A DNA stretch of 64,000 bases. It comes from Bacteroidales bacterium. Its GTDB lineage: Bacteria; Bacteroidota; Bacteroidia; Bacteroidales; F082. Where the stretch lies: positions 1-64,000 of the forward strand of contig JALNZU010000016.1 in NCBI GenBank assembly GCA_023229245.1. The letters run 5' to 3'. The notes beneath the pieces were generated by a model that was not told where the DNA came from, did no database searches, and worked only from the letters and a program-made list of their open reading frames with translations. The position numbers were made by a program, and so were the translations under genes. This document shows, one piece after another, positions 25,825-35,752 of this stretch (position 1 is the stretch's first letter; every line of letters begins with the position of its first letter).

Positions 25825-26021
25825 CTTTATCTTTTATGCTGATACATTCTGATACAAACTTCGCACATATATCAAATTTACATAGGAGATAGATTTCTCA
25901 ACAGAACGAAGAATTGAAAAACAGATTGGTGAATTTAACTACAGTCCTGATCACGATAGCTACCGGGATAACGGTTAAAATAACTCTTATTGCTCAACAA
26001 AATTATAACAAAACCATATAA

Positions 26022-27173
26022 ATGAAAACAGCTTTAATCACTGGCGTAACCGGGCAAGACGGGGCATACTTAAGCGAGTTCCTACTTAAAAAAGGCTATA
26101 AAGTTCATGGGCTTAAGCGCCGCTCTTCTTTGTTCAATACCGACCGCATTGACCATATCTATCAGGATCCACACGTACAGGATGCTAATTTTATTCTTCA
26201 TTATGGTGATTTAACAGATTCAACCAATCTGATTCGTCTGATACAAGAGATACAACCAGATGAGATTTACAATCTAGCGGCAATGAGCCATGTTCAGGTT
26301 TCATTTGAGACACCCGAATACACAGCAAATGCAGATGGAATTGGAACACTACGTATTTTAGAAGCCGTTCGAATCTTGGGATTACACAATAAAACACGTA
26401 TCTATCAAGCATCCTCTTCCGAGCTTTATGGTTTGGTGCAGGAAGTACCTCAAAACGAGAAAACACCATTTTACCCAAGATCGCCCTATGCCGTCGCGAA
26501 ATTGTATGCCTACTGGATTACAGTCAACTATCGTGAAGCATATAATATGTACGCTTGTAATGGAATACTATTTAATCATGAATCACCTATACGAGGCGAA
26601 ACTTTTGTTACACGTAAAATCACGCGGGCCGTTGCAAAAATTGCCTTAGGGATGCAAGATACCCTTTACCTTGGAAACTTAGATTCTCAACGTGACTGGG
26701 GTCATGCAAAAGATTATGTCAGAATGATGTGGATGATTTTGCAAGCACCGCAGGCTGAAGATTGGGTTATTGCAACAGGAATTACGACTCCCGTGAGACA
26801 GTTTGTCAAAATGGCCTTCGCCGAAGTTGGATTGGAAATTTCATTCGAAGGAACTGGGGTTGATGAAAAAGGTTTTCTTCATAGCATTGATGAAGGAAAA
26901 TTTAAAGCTACAGTAGGAGAAAAATATTTAAAGTACCTGAAAAATAGAAATAAGGCATCTTTTTTAGTTGCTGTGGATCCACGATATTTCAGACCAACAG
27001 AAGTGGACCTTTTAATAGGCGATGCCGGAAAGGCTCGTGCTAAGCTAGGATGGATACCCGAATATGATTTAAAAGGATTGATTGAAGATATGACGCTTTC
27101 AGACATTACTTTAATGAAGAAAGATGCATACCTCAGAGAAGGTGGTTTCCGTACGATGAACTATTATGAGTAA
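26022..27173 (+). CDS. gmd: GDP-mannose 4,6-dehydratase
   Basis: 383 residues, extended SDR. Cofactor loop ALITGVTGQDGAYLSEFLLK at the N-terminus, catalytic residues in QASSSELYG and YPRSPYAVAKLYAYW, and the substrate segments NGILFNHESPIRGETFVTRK and SQRDWGHAKDYV typical of Gmd. It converts GDP-D-mannose to GDP-4-keto-6-deoxymannose. The next gene is fcl, so the pair makes GDP-L-fucose for the glycan. Confidence 0.96.
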   Translation: MKTALITGVTGQDGAYLSEFLLKKGYKVHGLKRRSSLFNTDRIDHIYQDPHVQDANFILHYGDLTDSTNLIRLIQEIQPDEIYNLAAMSHVQVSFETPEYTANADGIGTLRILEAVRILGLHNKTRIYQASSSELYGLVQEVPQNEKTPFYPRSPYAVAKLYAYWITVNYREAYNMYACNGILFNHESPIRGETFVTRKITRAVAKIALGMQDTLYLGNLDSQRDWGHAKDYVRMMWMILQAPQAEDWVIATGITTPVRQFVKMAFAEVGLEISFEGTGVDEKGFLHSIDEGKFKATVGEKYLKYLKNRNKASFLVAVDPRYFRPTEVDLLIGDAGKARAKLGWIPEYDLKGLIEDMTLSDITLMKKDAYLREGGFRTMNYYE

Positions 27174-27285
27174 AATAGTAGTGAATTAAAAAAAGCTAAT
27201 ACATACAAATAATATATTTATAATCGGTACTCATTCATTGAAAAGATTAAATTTTTAAAATCAAATTCGAGTTGATATAAAAAAT

Positions 27286-28377
27286 ATGGATAAGAATGCT
27301 AAAATTTATATTGCAGGACATAATGGGTTGGTAGGTTCTGCCATTATGAAAAAACTACAACGCAAAGGATATCAAAACATCATCGGAAAACCCTCAAAGG
27401 AACTTGATCTAAGAAATCCAATGGCTGTTCAGTCATTTTTCGATTGGGCTAAGCCGGAATATGTATTCCTGGCTGCTGCAAAGGTAGGTGGGATCATTGC
27501 CAACAACACATATAGGGGTGAATTCATTTATGATAATCTGATGATTCAAACCAATGTCATCCATCAGTCCTACCTCAGCGGGGTTAAAAAGCTTCTCTTC
27601 CTTGGTAGCACCTGTATTTATCCTCGTGAAAGCCATCAGCCCATAAAAGAAGAATACCTTCTTACAGGACCTTTGGAGTACACTAATGAGCCATACGCTA
27701 TCGCAAAGATAGCCGGCATTAAGATGTGTGAAAGTTATAATATACAATACGATACTAACTTTCTTTCGGTAATGCCTACCAACTTATATGGCCCAAACGA
27801 TAACTTTGACTTAGAAAAAAGTCATGTACTACCAGCACTCATACGCAAGATCCATCTTGGTAAATGCCTTGAAGAAAACAATTGGCAGGCCATACGAGCC
27901 GATCTCAATAAAAGACCTATCGAAGGAATTACTGGAATAAGCACAGAGAATGAAATCCTCACTATCTTAAATAAATATGGTATTAGCGTACAAAATGAAA
28001 TTTCAAAGGAAGTACAAGTTGAAGTTTGGGGTAGTGGTACTCCTAAGCGAGAATTTCTATGGTCTGAGGACATGGCAGATGCCTGCGTCTTCATCATGGA
28101 AAACGTCAACTTCAACGACCTCATTCCTCAATCTCAACCTGAAATCCGTAATACACACATCAACATTGGCACAGGCAAAGAAATTTCCATCAAACATCTG
28201 GCCGAACTCGTCAAACAAATTGTCGGCTTTCGCAGTGAACTTTTTTTCAATACCTCAAAACCGGACGGAACGCTTAGAAAACTCACCGACCCGTCAAAAT
28301 TAAATCAATTGGGATGGAAACAACAGGTAGATATCGAAGAAGGAATTGTGAGGATTTATGATTGGTATGTAAATTAG
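27286..28377 (+). CDS. fcl: GDP-L-fucose synthase
   Basis: 363 residues. NADP-binding loop YIAGHNGLVGSAIMKKL, catalytic Ser/Tyr/Lys in FLGSTCIYPRE and YTNEPYAIAKIAG, and SVMPTNLYGPNDNFD. It is the epimerase-reductase that finishes GDP-L-fucose after Gmd. About 40 residues longer than the E. coli enzyme because of an insertion around residues 200-235, as in other Bacteroidota. Confidence 0.95.
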   Translation: MDKNAKIYIAGHNGLVGSAIMKKLQRKGYQNIIGKPSKELDLRNPMAVQSFFDWAKPEYVFLAAAKVGGIIANNTYRGEFIYDNLMIQTNVIHQSYLSGVKKLLFLGSTCIYPRESHQPIKEEYLLTGPLEYTNEPYAIAKIAGIKMCESYNIQYDTNFLSVMPTNLYGPNDNFDLEKSHVLPALIRKIHLGKCLEENNWQAIRADLNKRPIEGITGISTENEILTILNKYGISVQNEISKEVQVEVWGSGTPKREFLWSEDMADACVFIMENVNFNDLIPQSQPEIRNTHINIGTGKEISIKHLAELVKQIVGFRSELFFNTSKPDGTLRKLTDPSKLNQLGWKQQVDIEEGIVRIYDWYVN

Positions 28378-28394
28378 CATTACAAAATAAACTT

Positions 28395-28919
28395 ATGAAC
28401 ATCCTCTCCCTCATCGGCCGCACTTCTGAACTCTTCACCGAAGACATCATCGCCAAACACGAATAGCAATTATCTGAGACCGTGCAAGCTTCACGTTTTC
28501 TTGTGATTGGTGGTGCCGGTTCAATTGGGCAAGCCATTGTTAAGGAGATTTTCAAGCGGAATCCAAAGAAATTGCATGTGGTAGATATCAGCTAGAATAA
28601 TCTTGTTGAGTTTCTACGAGATATTCGCAACACATTTAGATAGATTTCATATTACTTTCAGACTTTTTCGCTAGATGTTGGATTGGATTTGTATGATACG
28701 TTTTGGTATGCTGATGGATAGTAGGATTATGTGCTCAATCTTTCAACTCCCAAACATGTACACAGCGAAAAAGATCCATATTCTCTGATGCGCATGATTG
28801 ACATAAACATTTTCAATAAAATAAAAACTCTTAGGCAAGCGATTTCAAAAAGAAAAAAGGGTTTCTACGAATCCATCCAACATTACTTTAACCGGCTTAA
28901 GCAGCTTAATATTGCATAA
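28395..28919 (+). pseudogene. Nucleotide-sugar dehydratase pseudogene with five amber codons
   Basis: One unshifted frame of about 174 codons reads as the start of a Bacteroidota polysaccharide-biosynthesis 4,6-dehydratase: FLVIGGAGSIGQAIVKEIFK (cofactor loop), KRNPKKLHVVDIS, DYVLNLSTPKHVHSEKDPYS. It contains stops at 28464, 28593, 28641, 28719 and 28722, and all five are TAG. No frameshift separates them. The gene also lacks its C-terminal half, and the last 40 codons are not recognisable. The mutated codons replace residues of different types (Glu, Lys or Tyr by family comparison), so no single recoding fits. I call it a pseudogene. Confidence 0.8.
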
Positions 28920-28971
28920 TTTGGGTTAAAACGTATAAATTATACAAGAAAAAAACAATACAACGGAAAAT

Positions 28972-30087
28972 TTGGAAGCAAAAGTTACGATAATAGGAGC
29001 TGGTGTTATTGGTTTAGCAATTGCCGAAGAATTATCAAAAAAGTTCAACAAGATATTTGTAGTTGAGAAAAATAAAAAATTTGGTCAGGAAACTTCTAGT
29101 AGAAATAGTGAAGTAATTCATTCAGGTATATATTATCCAACAAACTCTCTAAAAGCAAAACTATGTGTTGAAGGAAATAAAATGCTATATGATTTTTGCA
29201 TAAAACATGGTATCCCTCATTCAAGATGTGGCAAATTAGTGGTTGCAACAAACCTTAAAGAAGAAAAGATTCTGAATAAGATACTTAACCAAGCCATCAG
29301 AAATGGAGTTAAGGATGGGCAATTGATTTCAAGGGAAAAAGCATTGGAACTTGAACCTGAAATTTTCTGCACAAAAGCTCTTCATTTTCCTTCAACCGGC
29401 ATCATTGATTCTCATGGGCTAATGAAAAGACTTGAAGCCAATGCTACAATAAATGGTGTTTCATTTGCCTATAATTCGGAAGTTGTAAAAATTGAAAGGA
29501 TTGAGGGTGGCTATGCGATTACTGTAAAAGAAAATAATATTCAGTTTATCTTTACTACTGAATATGTTATAAATGCCTCTGGATTAAATGCAGACCAAAT
29601 TGCTAAGACCGCAGGTGCATTTCAAAAAGCATATAAGATTCACTATTGGAAAGGCGATTATTTTGCAGTGGGAAATGGGAAAAACAAAAAAATAAATCGT
29701 TTGATTTATCCAGTACCACAGACTAATGTAGTAGGGTTAGGTATTCATGCTACTTTAGATTTAAATCATGGGATGAAACTTGGTCCAGATTCAACATATT
29801 TGCAGTCGAACACAATTGATTATAGTATAGACAAAAAAAAACAAACTGCATTTTTATTAGCTGCTCAGAAGTATTTACCTTTTCTTGAATTTGAAGATTT
29901 ACACCCTGATCAAGCTGGGGTTCGACCTAAACTACAACTGCCTGGTGAACCTGTACGAGATTTTATTATCACAAAAGAAACTGCGTCAGGTCATCCTAAT
30001 TTTATAAATTTAATAGGCCTTGAAAGCCCAGGACTAACTTCCTGTCTAGCCATTGGCCATATGATATCAAAACTACTTGACAATTAA
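28972..30087 (+). CDS. FAD-dependent oxidoreductase, LhgO/DAO type
   Basis: 371 residues. FAD-binding loop VTIIGAGVIGLAIAEELSKK at the N-terminus, QETSSRNSEVIHSGIYYP (typical of L-2-hydroxyglutarate oxidase and relatives), and the C-terminal FAD-contact segment LIGLESPGLTSCLAIGHMIS. The frame begins with TTG at 28972; no in-frame ATG is nearby. L-2-hydroxyglutarate oxidation is the family reaction, but inside a glycan locus it may act on a sugar acid or 2-hydroxy acid; substrate unknown. First of a run of tightly spaced genes (12 bp to the next). Confidence 0.82.
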   Translation: MEAKVTIIGAGVIGLAIAEELSKKFNKIFVVEKNKKFGQETSSRNSEVIHSGIYYPTNSLKAKLCVEGNKMLYDFCIKHGIPHSRCGKLVVATNLKEEKILNKILNQAIRNGVKDGQLISREKALELEPEIFCTKALHFPSTGIIDSHGLMKRLEANATINGVSFAYNSEVVKIERIEGGYAITVKENNIQFIFTTEYVINASGLNADQIAKTAGAFQKAYKIHYWKGDYFAVGNGKNKKINRLIYPVPQTNVVGLGIHATLDLNHGMKLGPDSTYLQSNTIDYSIDKKKQTAFLLAAQKYLPFLEFEDLHPDQAGVRPKLQLPGEPVRDFIITKETASGHPNFINLIGLESPGLTSCLAIGHMISKLLDN

Positions 30088-30099
30088 AAAACTTGAAAT

Positions 30100-31086
30100 A
30101 TGAACAATTTAAAAAATTCTAAGATTTTAGTAATTGGTGGTGCTGGCTTCATTGGTAGCTTTGTAGTATCAGAGTTACTCAAAGAAGATGTTGCAGAAGT
30201 TGTTGTCTATGACAATTTTGCTAGAGGTAAAAAAGAGTATTTGACCGAACAACTAAAAGATCCACGTTGTACTATTTTTCCCATCGGAGGTGATATTAGG
30301 GATATTGACATTTTAGATGCAGCCATGAAAGGGAAAGATTTTGTCATTTCTCTTGCAGCTATGTGGCTTTTGCATTGTAAGGACTATCCTCGAACTGCAT
30401 TTGAAGTAAACATCGCTGGCACGTTCAATGTGTTTGAGGCATGTGTTAAGAACAATATTAAAAAACTCATTTGGTCATCTTCTGCATCAGTGTATGGTGA
30501 TGCCGTTGAATTACCCATGACAGAAAATCACCCTTTTAACAACAAAAACTTCTACGGCGCAACTAAAATTGCAGGAGAGGCTATGGCTACAGCTTTCAAT
30601 GATAGATATGGGTTAAAAGTTATTGGGCTTAGATATATGAACGTGTATGGACCACATCAAGACCAAACTGCAGCCTATACAGGGGTTGTCCCGATAATGC
30701 TTAATAAGATTGAAGCAAATGAACCCCCTGTTATAAATGGCGATGGAAGTCAAGCTTACGATTTTATTTATGTGGAAGATGCTGCCAGATGTAATGTGGA
30801 TGCATTGAATAGTGAGATAGGATTTGGAATGTACAATGTTGGCACAGAGGTACAAACATCCATAAAAGATTTATGTAATATGATTCTTGAGTTGAAAAAG
30901 TCAAATCTAAAAGTAACTTTCAAACCTTATACGGCTGATGACGCCCGTGCATTAGTACAAAATCGAATTGGCTCAAAAGTAAAAGCTGAAAAAGAAATTG
31001 GATTTAAATTCAAATACTCATTAGAAGAAGGCCTTAAAAGGCTGATTGAATGGCGGATAGTTACAGGTGTTGATAAATCAAAATAA
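30100..31086 (+). CDS. NAD-dependent sugar epimerase/dehydratase (extended SDR)
   Basis: 328 residues. Cofactor loop ILVIGGAGFIGSFVVSELLK; catalytic SSSASVYG and YGATKIAGE (Tyr-x3-Lys); RYMNVYGPHQD and DFIYVEDAARCNVDAL downstream. Resembles UDP-glucose 4-epimerase-like and dTDP-glucose dehydratase-like SDRs. The exact nucleotide sugar is not deducible. It sits 9 bp ahead of an aminotransferase, suggesting the two make an amino sugar. Confidence 0.88.
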   Translation: MNNLKNSKILVIGGAGFIGSFVVSELLKEDVAEVVVYDNFARGKKEYLTEQLKDPRCTIFPIGGDIRDIDILDAAMKGKDFVISLAAMWLLHCKDYPRTAFEVNIAGTFNVFEACVKNNIKKLIWSSSASVYGDAVELPMTENHPFNNKNFYGATKIAGEAMATAFNDRYGLKVIGLRYMNVYGPHQDQTAAYTGVVPIMLNKIEANEPPVINGDGSQAYDFIYVEDAARCNVDALNSEIGFGMYNVGTEVQTSIKDLCNMILELKKSNLKVTFKPYTADDARALVQNRIGSKVKAEKEIGFKFKYSLEEGLKRLIEWRIVTGVDKSK

Positions 31087-31095
31087 ATTTTAAAA

Positions 31096-32199
31096 ATGAA
31101 TATTCCATTAATTAAACCTTACATTGATCAAGAAATCAAACAAAGGGTATTTGATGTATTGGATAGTGGTTATTTAACCGAAGGCCCAGTTACAAAAGAG
31201 TTTGAACAAAAGTTCGCATCATATATAGGTTGTAGAAACGCTATTGCTGTTACTTCTTGTACCACAGGACTTGAAATGGCACTCAGAGTTCTAAATATAG
31301 GACAGGGTGATGAAGTAATTGTCCCCGATTATACTTATCCCGCTACTGCATCCGTCATTCCAATTGTTGGAGCAAGCGCAATCATCGTTGATGTTTCAAA
31401 AGACAACATGATCATAGACTATGATGCGATTGAACAAGCCATAACAAAGAAAACAAAAGCAATTATCCCAGTCTCTGCTTTTGGTAACCCACTTGATTTT
31501 GATAGGCTCAATGAAATAAAAAGAAAGCACAATCTCTATATCATTGAGGATGCTGCTCCATCCGTAGGTGCGGAGTTTAAGGGAATAAAAGTTGGTAACT
31601 TAGCAGATATCACGGTGTTTTCTTTTCATCCTCGCAAATTTATTACAACTGGTGAAGGCGGTATGATTACTACCAACAATGACAAATGGGCCAATTGGCT
31701 CAATTCATACAAGCACTTCGGTATGGATATGTCAGGAACAAGTCGTGAAGGAATAAAATTTGAAATCATTGGAACAAATTATAAATTGAGTAATATTTTG
31801 TCTGCAATCGGTCTGGGACAGTTGACTAAAATTGATAAGTTACTTCAACAAAGAAAAGATTTAGCTAAAAATTATATCAAATTGTTGGAAAAAGAATCAA
31901 CTATTAAATTGCCTATTACAACAAATCATGGAATTCATAGTTACCAATCTTTCATCGTCTATCATCCCAACAGAGACACCATTATGAATCGTATGCGTAA
32001 GGAGGGAATTGAAGTTCAAATTGGCACTTATGCACTTCATATGCACAAAGCATTCAACAACAATCCTCTGGTTAAAATTATTGGTAATATGGAAAATAGC
32101 CAATGGTGCTACGATCACGCGCTTACATTACCCCTATTTTACGATCTTACCAATGAACAACAGGAACTTATCGTACAAGAAATTATAAAATCAGAATAA
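31096..32199 (+). CDS. DegT/DnrJ/EryC1 sugar aminotransferase
   Basis: 367 residues. PLP lysine Lys181 in FSFHPRKFITTGEGG, phosphate loop VTSCTTGLEMALRV near residue 54, and EDAAPSVGAEFKG. Works with the SDR just upstream to install an amino group on a keto sugar. It is followed 3 bp later by asnB. Confidence 0.9.
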   Translation: MNIPLIKPYIDQEIKQRVFDVLDSGYLTEGPVTKEFEQKFASYIGCRNAIAVTSCTTGLEMALRVLNIGQGDEVIVPDYTYPATASVIPIVGASAIIVDVSKDNMIIDYDAIEQAITKKTKAIIPVSAFGNPLDFDRLNEIKRKHNLYIIEDAAPSVGAEFKGIKVGNLADITVFSFHPRKFITTGEGGMITTNNDKWANWLNSYKHFGMDMSGTSREGIKFEIIGTNYKLSNILSAIGLGQLTKIDKLLQQRKDLAKNYIKLLEKESTIKLPITTNHGIHSYQSFIVYHPNRDTIMNRMRKEGIEVQIGTYALHMHKAFNNNPLVKIIGNMENSQWCYDHALTLPLFYDLTNEQQELIVQEIIKSE

Positions 32200-32202
32200 G
32201 TT

Positions 32203-34083
32203 ATGTGTGGTATTGTGGGTGTTTATAATCTTGATGGCAAGCCTTTTCTGTTAAGCAATCTTGTGCGAATGGCCGAAACCATTGCCCATCGTGGACCAGA
32301 TGATGAAGGTTATTATGTCAAGGACAGTATTGCATTGGCTCACAAACGCCTTTCAATATTGGATACTAGCCCTAGAGGTGTGCAACCAATGGCCTCCAAA
32401 GATGGCAAATGGATCGTTGTTTTTAATGGATGTATTTACAACTACCTTGAAATTAAGCAAGAGTTAAAAGCAAAAGGCCATTATTTTATATCTACAGCAG
32501 ATACAGAAGTAATTGCTGAAGGACTATCGGCCTATGGTCCTTCAATCTTTGAGAGATTTAATGGCATGTTTGCGATTGGTGCATGGAATACAGAAGAAAA
32601 AATGTTGTATTTGAGTAGGGACAGATATGGTGTTAAGCCACTCTATTACTGGTTTAATGGAAAAACAATTGTGTTTGCTTCTGAAATAAAAGCGATAATA
32701 GCTCATCCTGACTTTCATGTAGATATTAACTATTATGCGTTAAACGAATATTTCACTTTCCAAAATCAGTTCACTTTCCAAACTCTCTTTAAAGGTGTTT
32801 ATATGCTTCCTCAGGCCAATACTGTACATATTGATTCCAAGTCCAAATCAATAAAACACCAAGCCTGGTGGGATTATGACTTTACTTCTCCTGATAACAA
32901 TATGTCTTTTGAAGAAGCCAGAGAAGAAACTTTAAGACTTTTCAAGCAGGCTGTAACCAGGCAAATGATTGCCGATGTTCCTGTTGGAGCCTATCTATCC
33001 GGCGGTATGGACAGTGGATCAATCGTTTCAATAGCTTCGCAACATGTCCCACGACTATCAACATTTACTTGCGGTTTCGATATGTCCGAAGTAACGGGCG
33101 TGGAAGCCAACTATGATGAGCGTAGGGATGCAGAATTGTTGGCTAACCACTTTAAAACTGAGCATTATGAGCAGGTGATGAATGCTGGCGATATTCGATG
33201 GTCGCTACCAAAAGTAGTTAATCATATTGAAGACCTAAGGGTAGGCATGTCGTATCCTAATTACTACATATCCCGTCTTGCCTCAAAATTTGTTAAAGTG
33301 AGTTTACAAGGCACCGGGGGAGATGAATTATATGGCGGCTACCCTTGGAGATATTACCGAGTATTTGATTCAATATCTCAAAAGGATTTTTTTAACCAAT
33401 ACTACGGCTTTTGGCAAAGATTAGTTGCTGATGATAAGAAAAAAGAACTATTTACTCAAAGGGTATTGTCAAACATTGACCTGAACGAACCACGCAATAT
33501 TTTTGAAAGAGTGTTCACTTTCAACAAAAAAATGAAGTACGATACACCAGAAGAACATATACAAAACAGTCTTTATTTTGAAATAAAAACATTTTTACCC
33601 GGATTGCTGTTGGTCGGAGACAAATTAGCGATGGCAAATGGATTGGAAGAACGATTTCCTTTCCTTGATAATGACCTTGTTGATTTTGCAATGAAAATCC
33701 CTGTCAGGCATAAATTAGCCAATTTAGAAAGAATGAAAAAAGTTGATGAAAATGAGTTCAGAGATAAAAGAACAATATACAAGGAATTTAATGATGGGAA
33801 AAATGTGTTACGTCAAGCAATGCAAGAATTGATTCCTGAGAAAATCGTAAACCGAAAAAAACAGGGTTTTAGTGCCCCGGATGAAAGCTGGTATAGAGGT
33901 GAAAATGCAGATTATGTGAAAGAATTACTCTTGAATGGCAAAACTGCTTCTTCAGAATTTATCAATCCTAAATATATTCAGAAAATAGTTGACCAGCACA
34001 TTAACCACAAAATTAATCATCGCTTACTAATTTGGAGCTTAATGAACTTTGAGTGGTGGTGTAAAATTTTTCTAAACAAGTAG
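32203..34083 (+). CDS. asnB: Glutamine-hydrolysing asparagine synthetase-like amidotransferase
   Basis: 626 residues. N-terminal class-II glutaminase with nucleophile Cys2 (MCGIVGVYN), HRGPDDEGYY and the second glutaminase segments around NGCIYNYLEIKQ; C-terminal synthetase with the PP-loop SGGMDSGSIVSIA near residue 267. In polysaccharide loci AsnB/WbpS-type enzymes often amidate uronic acid or amino-acid substituents rather than free aspartate, and that is likely here. Tight spacing on both sides places it in the operon. Confidence 0.92.
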   Translation: MCGIVGVYNLDGKPFLLSNLVRMAETIAHRGPDDEGYYVKDSIALAHKRLSILDTSPRGVQPMASKDGKWIVVFNGCIYNYLEIKQELKAKGHYFISTADTEVIAEGLSAYGPSIFERFNGMFAIGAWNTEEKMLYLSRDRYGVKPLYYWFNGKTIVFASEIKAIIAHPDFHVDINYYALNEYFTFQNQFTFQTLFKGVYMLPQANTVHIDSKSKSIKHQAWWDYDFTSPDNNMSFEEAREETLRLFKQAVTRQMIADVPVGAYLSGGMDSGSIVSIASQHVPRLSTFTCGFDMSEVTGVEANYDERRDAELLANHFKTEHYEQVMNAGDIRWSLPKVVNHIEDLRVGMSYPNYYISRLASKFVKVSLQGTGGDELYGGYPWRYYRVFDSISQKDFFNQYYGFWQRLVADDKKKELFTQRVLSNIDLNEPRNIFERVFTFNKKMKYDTPEEHIQNSLYFEIKTFLPGLLLVGDKLAMANGLEERFPFLDNDLVDFAMKIPVRHKLANLERMKKVDENEFRDKRTIYKEFNDGKNVLRQAMQELIPEKIVNRKKQGFSAPDESWYRGENADYVKELLLNGKTASSEFINPKYIQKIVDQHINHKINHRLLIWSLMNFEWWCKIFLNK

Positions 34084-34085
34084 TA

Positions 34086-34586
34086 ATGATATCAAAGTTA
34101 CTAAAGAAAGTTTTTTTTGGTTTAAGACACCAGAAAAAAAAGCGTTTTGACAGAGTATTGCCTGTTAACGAATTAATTACTGATAGATGGGAAAAAGCCA
34201 GATATTTGGGGTTTGGCAAAGGAACATCTGTATATGACAACTCCTATATTTTCGGTAATGTAAAGGTTGGGATAAATACGTGGATAGGTCCTTATACGAT
34301 TCTTGATGGTAGCGGAGGCCTTTCAATAGGTAACAATTGTAGCCTTTCAGCAGGTGTACAGATTTACACCCATGATACAGTTAACTGGGCAATTACAGGA
34401 GGTAAAGCTGATTATGAGTATGCTAAAACAAAAATTGGCGATAATGTTTATATTGGTCCCAACTCCATAATCGCTAAGGGTGTTAAAATTGGCAATGGAT
34501 GTATAATAGGAGCCAATAGTTTTGTAAATAAATCTTTTCCTGATGATTCTAAAATTGCTGGAACACCAGCAAAAAAAATTAATTGA
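34086..34586 (+). CDS. Hexapeptide-repeat acyltransferase
   Basis: 166 residues. Left-handed beta-helix repeats from about residue 55 (IGPYTILDGSGGLSIGNNCS, then IGDNVYIGPNSIIAKGVKIG) and a closing SKIAGTPAKKI. These enzymes O- or N-acetylate sugars using acetyl-CoA. It could supply the WbpD-like N-acetylation missing from the wbp set, but nothing proves it. One-base overlap with the next gene. Confidence 0.85.
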   Translation: MISKLLKKVFFGLRHQKKKRFDRVLPVNELITDRWEKARYLGFGKGTSVYDNSYIFGNVKVGINTWIGPYTILDGSGGLSIGNNCSLSAGVQIYTHDTVNWAITGGKADYEYAKTKIGDNVYIGPNSIIAKGVKIGNGCIIGANSFVNKSFPDDSKIAGTPAKKIN

Positions 34587-35752
34587 TGATAAAGTACAAA
34601 GAATTAAAAATTTGCACAAGGTGTATTTATGATGAAAGAACACCAGCAATAAGTTACGATGAGCAAGGAGTTTGTAATTATTGCAAAATGGTTGATAACC
34701 TTAAAGCAGAATACAATACAGGTATGCCAGAAGGTGAACAGAAAATCGATGAGATAATCGAACAGATCAAAAGGGATGGTAAAGGAAAAAATTATGATTG
34801 TATAATTGGAGTGAGTGGTGGCACAGATTCATCATATATGGTTTACTGGGCATTGAAAAAGGGTCTCAGGCCTTTAGCAGTGCATTACGACAATACATGG
34901 AACACATCAATAGCTACGGAAAACATCAGAAAAGTTCTGGAGAAATTAAAGGTGGATTTGTTTACCCATGTCATTGATAATCGAGAAGCAGATGATATAT
35001 TTAAGGCCTTTTTTATTTCTGGTGTACCAGAAATTGAAGCATCTACTGATCTTGCCCTTGCTGAAACCATGTACAGAGCTGCTGCTAAATTTAAAGTCAA
35101 ATATGTGCTAGAAGGCCATTCTTTTGTTGCAGAAGGAATAACGCCCTTAGGTAAAAACTATTTTGATGGAAAATATATTAAAAGTATCCATAAAATGTTT
35201 GGTAAGCTTCCAATGAAAACATATCCATTAATGACTTTCTGGAAGTTTATTAAATGGACAACGATATACAGAATTAAGAAAATCAGACCACTGTGGTATA
35301 TCCAGTATAACAAAGAAGATGCCCGCACCTTTTTGGAAAAGGAATTTGGGTGGCAGTATTATGGAGGACACCATCTTGAAAACCGAATGACAAGCTTTTT
35401 TCATAGCATTTATTGTCCGCAGAAGTATAACATTGACTATCGCAATAATAGTTTGTCAGCATCTGTCAGGGCAGGAAAAATGAACCGTGACGAAGCAGTA
35501 ATCGAATATTATGAAAGACCTCCTTATATTGAACCAGAACTTTTATCGTATTTCAAAAAACGACTAAATCTTTCAGATGATGAATATGAAAAAATCATGA
35601 AAACACCTCCAAAATACTGGTATGAATTTCCAACTTATAAGAAACGCTTCGAAAGATTACGACCTTTCTTTTATTTACTAATGAAAGTAAATCTTGTTCC
35701 TCGCTCATTTTACATGAAATATTGCTTCCCTGCTGAAATGAATAGGCTGTGA
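34586..35752 (+). CDS. wbuX: N-acetyl sugar amidotransferase (WbuX/WbpG type)
   Basis: 388 residues from the ATG at 34586. N-terminal zinc-type Cys pairs (CTRCIYDE ... CNYC) and the PP-loop ATP pyrophosphatase motif IGVSGGTDSSYMVYW near residue 77. WbuX/WbpG/PseA enzymes use ATP and ammonia from a HisH/HisF-like pair to convert an N-acetyl group to an acetamidino group. The hisH- and hisF-like genes follow immediately with overlapping ends, as in other amidino-sugar loci. Confidence 0.93.
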   Translation: MIKYKELKICTRCIYDERTPAISYDEQGVCNYCKMVDNLKAEYNTGMPEGEQKIDEIIEQIKRDGKGKNYDCIIGVSGGTDSSYMVYWALKKGLRPLAVHYDNTWNTSIATENIRKVLEKLKVDLFTHVIDNREADDIFKAFFISGVPEIEASTDLALAETMYRAAAKFKVKYVLEGHSFVAEGITPLGKNYFDGKYIKSIHKMFGKLPMKTYPLMTFWKFIKWTTIYRIKKIRPLWYIQYNKEDARTFLEKEFGWQYYGGHHLENRMTSFFHSIYCPQKYNIDYRNNSLSASVRAGKMNRDEAVIEYYERPPYIEPELLSYFKKRLNLSDDEYEKIMKTPPKYWYEFPTYKKRFERLRPFFYLLMKVNLVPRSFYMKYCFPAEMNRL

